Shown: piece after piece, positions 58,959 through 64,000 of the stretch
Layout of the letters: every line of letters starts with the position of its first letter
How positions within the stretch are numbered: the first letter of the stretch is position 1
NCBI GenBank assembly: GCA_964396185.1
Contig: CAYNEI010000007.1
Location: 1-64,000 of the forward strand
From: CAYNEI01 sp964396185
GTDB lineage: Archaea > Thermoplasmatota > SW-10-69-26
Length of the DNA stretch: 64,000 bases
Reading direction: 5' to 3'
Program-made: the position numbers and the translations under genes
Notes under the pieces: generated by a model
Databases searched by the model: none
The model's input: the letters and a program-made list of their open reading frames with translations, nothing else
Told to the model about the DNA's origin: nothing

Positions 58959-59900
58959 GTGGACCCCCTGGCGATCAGCCTACCCCTCACCCGGGAGCTC
59001 CTGTTGCTTGGAGCCCTGGCGCTCGTCGTCATGGGCCTGCTGGCCACCGGTGCCTGGCGGGTCTCCAAGCGGGCCAGAGACCTTCACGGACAGCACATGG
59101 GCCTGCTGGACCACTTGAGAGAGCTTCGGTTCCGGGTGCTGGCCTCCCTGGCCGCCGTCGGAGGGTTCGCGGTCGCACTGTTCAGCTTCGATGCGCGCCC
59201 CACCACCCTGTACGGCGTGCCCGCCTGGACCCCGATCCCGTCGGTCCAGGACAGCATGGCCTCCCGGCTCGTGCGAGTCCTGCTGGAGTTCGCCGTGCCC
59301 AGCGGGGTCGAGGTCACGGTGCTCACCGCCAGCGAGCCCATCATGACGATCTTCCAGGCGGCCATCATCGGTGCGCTCCTTCTCGCCTCGCCGGTGGTGG
59401 CCTACCAAACCGCTGCCTTCGTAGCCCCGGCCTTGCATGCCAACGAGCTACGCACGATCGCCTGGCTCACCCCCATCGCGCTGGTCCTCTTCCTCGGCGG
59501 CGTGCTTTTCGGGATCTTCGTCATGGTGCCTGTCACCCTCTCCACCCTCTACGCCTACGCAGCGCCCCTGGGCGCCTCGGCCATCGCGCGGCCCCAGGAC
59601 ATCCTCGCCTTCGTGCTCTTCGCCACCCTGCTCTTTGGCATCGCCTTCCAGCTGCCCTTGGTCATGGGGGGCCTGGCCCGCGCAGGCGTGCTCTCACCCA
59701 AGGTGATGGGCAAGCACTGGAGAGGCGTCGTGGTCAGCGTGCTCATCATCGGGGCCATCGCCACGGACCCGAACCCGCTTACCCAGCTCCTGGTGGCCGG
59801 CCCCCTGCTGGTGCTCTACCTGGGGGGCTTAGCGGTGGCGCGCCTGGCCTGGCGGAAACGCGAGGCTGCCCAACTCGATGCTGAGTCGACAAGTCGATGA
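58959..59900 (+). CDS. tatC: Twin-arginine translocase subunit TatC
   Basis: 313 residues. The core has the TatC plan of six spans. Seen: HMGLLDHLRELRFRVLASLA (binding site for the Tat signal), PIMTIFQAAIIGALLLASPV, YQTAAFVAPALHANELRTIA, FGIFVMVPVTLSTLY, LFGIAFQLPLVMGGLARAGV and IIGAIATDPNPLTQLLVAGP followed by LLVLYLGGLAVARL. An extra N-terminal span (ELLLLGALALVVMGLLATGA) precedes the core, so seven spans in all. It receives folded cargo with twin-Arg signals together with TatA (48.7 kb). The stop overlaps the start of the next gene (ATGA). Confidence 0.92.
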   Translation: MDPLAISLPLTRELLLLGALALVVMGLLATGAWRVSKRARDLHGQHMGLLDHLRELRFRVLASLAAVGGFAVALFSFDARPTTLYGVPAWTPIPSVQDSMASRLVRVLLEFAVPSGVEVTVLTASEPIMTIFQAAIIGALLLASPVVAYQTAAFVAPALHANELRTIAWLTPIALVLFLGGVLFGIFVMVPVTLSTLYAYAAPLGASAIARPQDILAFVLFATLLFGIAFQLPLVMGGLARAGVLSPKVMGKHWRGVVVSVLIIGAIATDPNPLTQLLVAGPLLVLYLGGLAVARLAWRKREAAQLDAESTSR

Positions 59901-60883
59901 TGATACGACAAGCTTCTCGTAGGGGCGCGTTCCTGGCTGGGCCGATGCGCCCGCGCACATGGCTGCTGATCGCCTTGGCCGCGCTGCTCGTGCTCCCGCT
60001 CCCGTCAGCGGTAGCACAGGACGTGGGGCTCCAGTTGCTGGATGCCCCCTCGGTGATCGTGGCCAACGATCCGGCCAACATGACCGCCCAGAACCCCGAC
60101 CCGGACCACCCCTTCAGCGCCCAGGCGCGCGTCACCAACGACGGGACCGAGCGCCGGGTCACCCTGTTCGCCATCTCCTACATGGACCGATCCATCCAGG
60201 GCTGCCCAGAGGACGACTCGGCCATCGTGGTCTCCATGGTGACCAAGAACCTCGCCCTGGATCCCAACGAGCAACGCACGGTTGGCGGCTCCGCGGCCCA
60301 CGAGTCGGGCCAGTCCGAGGCGTTCTGGCCCATGGCGGTGAGCCGGGCCTACCACGACCCGCGCACCAACGAGACCAAGACGTTCGAGCAAGGCGAGCAC
60401 GCGTTCTGCATCACCGTGCGCGTGAGCAGCAACGATCCCGCGTGCGATGCCCCCGAGGGCCAAACCTGTACGCTGGCCCGTGACCACTGGCGCGCCTTCG
60501 TGCGCCACACGAACCAGGCCCCGGTGATCGAGCAGGCCTCAGCCACGCCGGGGGAGCCGCGCGCGGGCCAGCCAGTGGTGCTACGCGCCCAGGCCAGCGA
60601 CGGCGACACCGTGCCGTCCCCGGACACCCTGGTCTACAGGTGGGATCTGGGACGGGAGGAGAAGACCGGAAGCGTCGTCCAGCACACCTTCCACACCGGC
60701 GGCGCGCAAAGCGTGACGTTGCGGGTCAGCGACGGGTTCGACACGGTGGAGCGCACGCTCACCCTCCAGATCGGCGGATCCGGGAGCACGGACGGGGAGC
60801 GCGCGCCCAGCCCGGGACCAGGTGCTCTGGCCGCGGTGCTCGCAGGCCTCGTGGTGGCCCTGGCCGCCCAGCGGCGCAAGTGA
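59897..60883 (+). CDS. Secreted PKD-domain protein with PGF-CTERM-like C-terminus
   Basis: 328 residues. Signal peptide RTWLLIALAALLVLPLPSAV. Residues ~45-200 are beta-rich with several Cys (GCPEDD, FCITV, ACDAPEGQTC), followed by a PKD-like domain (QPVVLRAQASDGDTVPSPDT, VYRWDLGREEKTGSVVQHTF, SVTLRVSDGFDTVERTLTLQ). The end is PSPGPGALAAVLAGLVVALA then AQRRK: Pro-Gly motif, hydrophobic span, basic tail, as in archaeosortase substrates of the PGF-CTERM kind. Start overlaps tatC (ATGA); ATG 59945 is an alternative that gives a shorter signal. Coupled with tatC, but no twin-Arg motif RRxFL is evident. Confidence 0.78.
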   Translation: MMIRQASRRGAFLAGPMRPRTWLLIALAALLVLPLPSAVAQDVGLQLLDAPSVIVANDPANMTAQNPDPDHPFSAQARVTNDGTERRVTLFAISYMDRSIQGCPEDDSAIVVSMVTKNLALDPNEQRTVGGSAAHESGQSEAFWPMAVSRAYHDPRTNETKTFEQGEHAFCITVRVSSNDPACDAPEGQTCTLARDHWRAFVRHTNQAPVIEQASATPGEPRAGQPVVLRAQASDGDTVPSPDTLVYRWDLGREEKTGSVVQHTFHTGGAQSVTLRVSDGFDTVERTLTLQIGGSGSTDGERAPSPGPGALAAVLAGLVVALAAQRRK

Positions 60884-60900
60884 CCAACCGGTGTCAACAT

Positions 60901-60914
60901 ACGCTTAAGTACCC
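60901..60914 (+). promoter_or_regulatory. TATA-like element of the 60943 gene
   Basis: ACGCTTAAGTACCC, ~36 nt upstream of ATG 60943; resembles the GCTTAAATACCC box at 21659. Confidence 0.6.
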
Positions 60915-60942
60915 AGAGCCTCGCTGGGGACCGAGGCTCACG

Positions 60943-62496
60943 ATGCGCTGGATCCCCGCTGTTGTTGTGTTCGCCATGCTGCTCTCCGCTGTGCCGGTCA
61001 CGGCTGATGCGGGTCCGCGCGTCGTCGTCACCCACGATGTGGCCGAGGACGGTCACACCTACGTGGGCAACCTCAACCACTTCGGCTTCCTGATCCAAGG
61101 CGACGACGGCGCCCCCGCGTTCCACAACAACGCCGTGCTCGAGGTCGAGCTCAACGGCGAGTTGCTCTACCGCACGACCCCGGACAGCGGCCACGACTAC
61201 GACGGCCTGGACACGCTGCAAGTCAGCTTCCCCCGGCCCGGGAACTACACCGTCACAGCGCGCGTCCCCACCAACGGCGGCGAGCTCGTGGACACCTTCA
61301 ACGGAACCGTCCACGCCCAAGAGAGCCACCCAGCCAACCTAGCCATCGACGGGCCAAGCCAAGCCACCCAGGGCGTGGCCACCACCTGGAGCTACGAGCT
61401 GCGCGGTGAGGATGGAGCGCGCCTCAACCACACGGACATCCTGGTCCAAGTGCTCGATCCGGACCCACGTCGAGAGCTGTTCAGGATCCACACCCACACC
61501 CACACGGAAGCCCAGCAGCTCACTTACGCCTTCCAGCAGCCCGGCTCCTACGAGATCCTGTGGACTGCCTACCAAGCCTTCCCCACCAAGTCCTCCATGG
61601 CCATCCAACCCGTCACCGAGACCCGCACCATCGAGGTCGAGGGCGCTCCGGCCAACACGGTGCCCCCCACGCCGGCCACAAACCGACCCCTGGAGAACCG
61701 CGTGGAGCAAAGCGCATCGGGCCCCTACGAGCTATGGGCCGCCTTCGACCCGTACACGAGCATCGGCACCATGGGGCGCATCCAGCTCCCCACCGTGGTC
61801 ACCAGCGCCGAGACCGGCGACCCCGTGGCCCACGTGGACTTCGAGGCTGAGATCGCCGGACCCACCGGACAGCTGCTCTTCCAGAGCGACACCCTCCACG
61901 AGTACGACGGCGTGCTCGAGCTCACCACCACGCACCCGACCCCAGGCGACTACACCCTCACCGTGACCGCCGAGAAGGGGGACTGGAGCGAGACGATCAC
62001 CCGCACCTACTCCGTGCTCCCACCCGTGGTCCCCCTGGCTGCCGGCCCCATCTTCGCCACGCTCACCGGGCTCGACACGCTGGCCGAACAGGGCAGCGGG
62101 GAGCTCACCGTCCACCTACGCGACGCTGCCGGCAAGCCCTACATGCACAGCGAGGTACAGCTCACCATCCGCTCGCTGGACACGGGCATCCCTCTCATCG
62201 ACCACAAGCTCCACACGCACGCCTCCGGTGATTTCCCTGTCGAGGCGAGCCTGGAGCCTGGAAGCTACGAGGTGGAGCTCGATCCCACGGGCCTCGAGCC
62301 CAGCCCCACGCCATCCTTCTACGGATCTGAGATGGGCAGCCAGCCGATCTACGCGCTAGACGTGCAAGGGCTCGATGAAGCTCTGGACCCGCTGGACACA
62401 TCCGAAGAGGAGGCATCGCCCGACGAGACGCCAGGCCTAGGCCTCTTGGTTGTCGTGTTGGTGCTCACCGGTGCAGCCATGCGCCGACGGTGGTGA
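60943..62496 (+). CDS. Large secreted Ig-like protein with PGF-CTERM-like C-terminus
   Basis: 517 residues. Signal peptide AVVVFAMLLSAVPVTADAG. At least four beta-sandwich-like segments with strands such as PGNYTVTARVPTNGGELVDT, PGSYEILWTAYQAF, PGDYTLTVTAEKGDWSETIT and PGSYEVELDPTG; the recurring PG-Y-T/E-V pattern marks the F/G strands of Ig-like domains. N-glycosylation sequons are present (NYT, NGT, NHT). It ends ASPDETPGLGLLVVVLVLTG then AAMRRRW, the same Pro-Gly/hydrophobic/Arg layout as the preceding gene. ATG 60943 by TATA spacing; the frame is open further upstream through the previous gene's end. Probably a cell-surface protein. Confidence 0.78.
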   Translation: MRWIPAVVVFAMLLSAVPVTADAGPRVVVTHDVAEDGHTYVGNLNHFGFLIQGDDGAPAFHNNAVLEVELNGELLYRTTPDSGHDYDGLDTLQVSFPRPGNYTVTARVPTNGGELVDTFNGTVHAQESHPANLAIDGPSQATQGVATTWSYELRGEDGARLNHTDILVQVLDPDPRRELFRIHTHTHTEAQQLTYAFQQPGSYEILWTAYQAFPTKSSMAIQPVTETRTIEVEGAPANTVPPTPATNRPLENRVEQSASGPYELWAAFDPYTSIGTMGRIQLPTVVTSAETGDPVAHVDFEAEIAGPTGQLLFQSDTLHEYDGVLELTTTHPTPGDYTLTVTAEKGDWSETITRTYSVLPPVVPLAAGPIFATLTGLDTLAEQGSGELTVHLRDAAGKPYMHSEVQLTIRSLDTGIPLIDHKLHTHASGDFPVEASLEPGSYEVELDPTGLEPSPTPSFYGSEMGSQPIYALDVQGLDEALDPLDTSEEEASPDETPGLGLLVVVLVLTGAAMRRRW

Positions 62497-62566
62497 CGCG
62501 ACCCTCAGTCCGGCAGGATCGGAGACCAACATCCTCGAGATGGCATCGGGTGCCAGCGTCCAGGCG

Positions 62567-62726
62567 GATGACGAACACACAGGGAGCACAGGGTAGCACA
62601 GGGTAGCACAGGGGCCACCGGGACCCAACCGCCGGCCGACCAGAACCCAAGCGGTCTTCAGACCCGGGGCCAATCCTCTCTGCGCTGTGTTCTCTGTGCT
62701 ACTCTGTGACCTCTGTGTCGGTCATC
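62567..62726. repeat. Inverted CACAGGG/CACAGAG repeat element, copy H
   Basis: Left arm 62567-62614: GATGACGAACACACAGGGAG, then CACAGGGTAG twice and CACAGGGG. Right arm 62676-62726; its reverse complement begins GATGACCGACACAGAGGTCA and continues CAGAGTAGCACAGAG. Many differences are G in the left arm facing T in the right, which would be G-U pairs in a plus-strand RNA. The spacer 62615-62675 is unrelated. The flanking 62780-62850 segment adds CCTTCGTG/CACGAAGG strings (GAGCCTTCGTGCTGAGAGGG, GATCACGAAGGCGGG). Confidence 0.8.
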
Positions 62727-62876
62727 AGCGCTACCCAGCTCCCGAACAGCCATCCCTCAGGGGACGGGGACGGACCCGCGAGTCGAGCCTTCGTGCTGAG
62801 AGGGCCTTCGTTCAGCGCTTGGTGCCTTCGTGGTTGGGCGATCACGAAGGCGGGAAGGATGGCTCGGGAACCGCGC

Positions 62877-63113
62877 TCAGTTCCTCGAGGCCGGCGGGAT
62901 GTCGCGGTGGAGGCGATCAGCTTCCTGCTCGGCCAGCAGCTCGAAGAACTCTTTGTAGCCGTTGAGCTCGGAGCTGGGGACACGGGAGAGGTCCGGGATC
63001 TGCTTGAGGTGCTCCTCGCAGAACTCCAGGAACCGCTCCACCTGCCAGTCGGCCAGGTAGACGCGTGCTTCCAAGTACTCGCGCTCGTCCGGGATCGAGG
63101 GGGTGTCGTCCAT
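62877..63113 (-). CDS. Small helical protein of unknown function
   Basis: 78 residues, acidic, no membrane segment: DEREYLEARVYLADWQVERF, LEFCEEHLKQIPDLSRVPSS, YKEFFELLAEQEADRLHR. Predicted as two or three helices. No recognised family. ATG 63113 preceded by GGTGACGAC. It sits downstream of, and in the same direction as, the RnfC-like gene with a ~90-bp gap. Confidence 0.55.
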   Translation of the reverse strand: MDDTPSIPDEREYLEARVYLADWQVERFLEFCEEHLKQIPDLSRVPSSELNGYKEFFELLAEQEADRLHRDIPPASRN

Positions 63114-63206
63114 CAGTCGTCGTCACCTTCGGGTCCCAGAAGTGGGACGACCTCCCCAAACGGGCTTGAGGTTTAACCGTTACGCAACCACCTTCGTAGC
63201 GGGCAG

Positions 63207-64000
63207 TCAGCGTACGATCTCGACGTAGGCGTCCGTGATGGCCTCGATGGTCCCCGGGATCGACGCGTGGATGGCCACCGAGAGGCTGCCTGGACGGGCG
63301 TGGCCGAGGGTGTCCCCGATCTCCACGCTCTCGCCCTCCTCGACGCAGAGCTTGGCTTGATCGCCGAACGGCACATCGCGCGGCACACGGACGCGCGGGA
63401 CCTCTGCCTCGACGTTGACGATCTCGTCGGCCGCCCACGGGACATCGATGCTGTTGTGCTCGTAGTCCGGGTGCGGGTAGTAGCGGTTCTTGGGCTGGCT
63501 GTGGCTCGGGTCGGCGACGAGCCAGCCGTTGGTCGTCTTGCTGACCGGCACCGGGTCGGCCTCCCCGATGGGATCTGCGACCTTGTCCGAGAGGATGGGT
63601 CCGCCATCCCAGAGCTGGAAGTCCGCGACGTCGGCTGGATCGGTGCCGTGGATCTCCAGCAGATCGGTGAACAGGGTCCCGACGGGGGCTTCGTAGACCG
63701 TCAAGGGATCGACCTCTCCGTAGAGGTGGAGGAACTTCGTCGTGACCGGGTGGGCTTGGAAGATTGCCCGGTACATGTTCCAGAGCGTCTCGACGTTGTT
63801 GACCACGATGCCGTGGTCGCTTGGGAGATCCGAGGCGGGGATCTCCATGCCGAGCAGCACCTTGCACAACGCGCGCTCCTGGCCGTACTTGTACTTGGAG
63901 TCGAAGTACCCGATGCTGAAGTTGCCAAGGTCCTTGGCCAGCTCTTCGAGCTCGGTCATGTACGGCTTGGCGACGTCTTCGGCCCCGATGATCGTGGTGT
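63207..64000 (-). CDS. RnfC/PduS/Nqo1-like flavoprotein, C-terminal part (runs off right edge)
   Basis: At least 264 residues; the frame continues past the edge (IIGAEDVAKPYMTELEELAK). Seen: the end of a Complex-I-51-kDa-like FMN domain (YKYGQERALCKVLLG, PSDHGIVVNNVETLWNMYRA), an SLBB-type segment (HLYGEVDPLTVYEAPVGTL), and a C-terminal barrel-sandwich domain of the RnfC_N kind (VEEGESVEIGDTLGHARPGS, VAIHASIPGTIEAI). Placing the barrel last is the PduS order rather than the RnfC order. The 4Fe-4S cysteines expected between SLBB and barrel are absent. It probably accepts electrons from NADH for a partner not in view. Confidence in the family is good, in the role low. Confidence 0.72.
   Translation of the reverse strand, partial: TTIIGAEDVAKPYMTELEELAKDLGNFSIGYFDSKYKYGQERALCKVLLGMEIPASDLPSDHGIVVNNVETLWNMYRAIFQAHPVTTKFLHLYGEVDPLTVYEAPVGTLFTDLLEIHGTDPADVADFQLWDGGPILSDKVADPIGEADPVPVSKTTNGWLVADPSHSQPKNRYYPHPDYEHNSIDVPWAADEIVNVEAEVPRVRVPRDVPFGDQAKLCVEEGESVEIGDTLGHARPGSLSVAIHASIPGTIEAITDAYVEIVR

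Noticed and set aside
3631..62850. The intergenic repeats as a CRISPR array or insertion sequences
   Set aside because: No regular spacer length, no cas genes, no transposase, and the repeat wording changes between loci.

Overview
The window reads as a piece of a high-GC archaeal genome, probably euryarchaeal and perhaps from the Thermoplasmatota side. That placement is an inference and the phylum is only a guess. The archaeal assignment rests on gene content (HerA helicase, Dph2, Nmd3, DUF424, aEF-1beta with its small zinc-ribbon partner, the rpoK-eno-rps2 cluster, archaeal ATP-dependent DNA ligase, MfnA-type decarboxylase, HVO_0476-type zinc finger) and on promoters: many genes have a TATA box about 25-28 nt before the start codon, as expected for leaderless mRNAs. 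A succinate dehydrogenase fragment, CcdA- and CcmE-like cytochrome c maturation proteins, thiolase, acyl-CoA dehydrogenase and a complete branched-chain amino-acid ABC transporter suggest a respiring heterotroph that uses amino acids and fatty acids.

Layout. 1-3.6 kb: end of sdhB, two small envelope proteins, an SDR oxidoreductase and a CcdA-like membrane protein. 3.6-21.2 kb: a secreted-protein island with three tandem minus-strand paralogues of a seven-repeat propeller-like protein, a 3,992-residue secreted giant (beta-helix, Kelch, subtilase-like remnant, Ig-like and PPC-like parts), and a fourth, frameshifted propeller paralogue beyond it. 21.7-30.3 kb: bactofilin-like protein, thiolase, a U32-family protein that has lost its cysteines, a lipoprotein, CcmE, a receiver/ATPase signalling protein and HerA. 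30.7-39.3 kb: MfnA-Dph2, SAM hydrolase, DNA ligase, MoxR ATPase and two secreted trypsin-like proteases. 39.4-41.1 kb: a PadR-RDD-small membrane protein operon. 41.5-51.6 kb: translation and RNA-polymerase genes, acyl-CoA dehydrogenase, TPR protein, zinc finger-FolD, TatA, creatininase-like protein, Nmd3-DUF424. 51.7-56.9 kb: the Liv transporter, with the binding protein convergent to a livHMGF operon. 57-64 kb: M20 peptidase, membrane-anchored secreted proteins, TatC, and a partial RnfC/PduS-like flavoprotein.

Three cross-cutting observations matter most. (1) At least nine intergenic regions carry members of one degenerate short-period repeat family (cores such as CGCGGAG, CACGAAGG, CACAACGG, CACAGGG), several arranged as inverted arms around an unrelated spacer. 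(2) The propeller paralogues look like mosaics of one another. Two of them carry a poly-G tract at the same place, in frame in one and out of frame in the other, which suggests shuffling and possible phase variation of surface proteins. (3) The four 100-N gaps are not real gaps: each is flanked by the same 55 bp on both sides, so the 100 Ns plus one 55-bp copy should be collapsed. This restores the reading frames of the thiolase, the small membrane protein and Nmd3.

No tRNA, rRNA, CRISPR array, transposase or replication origin was seen.
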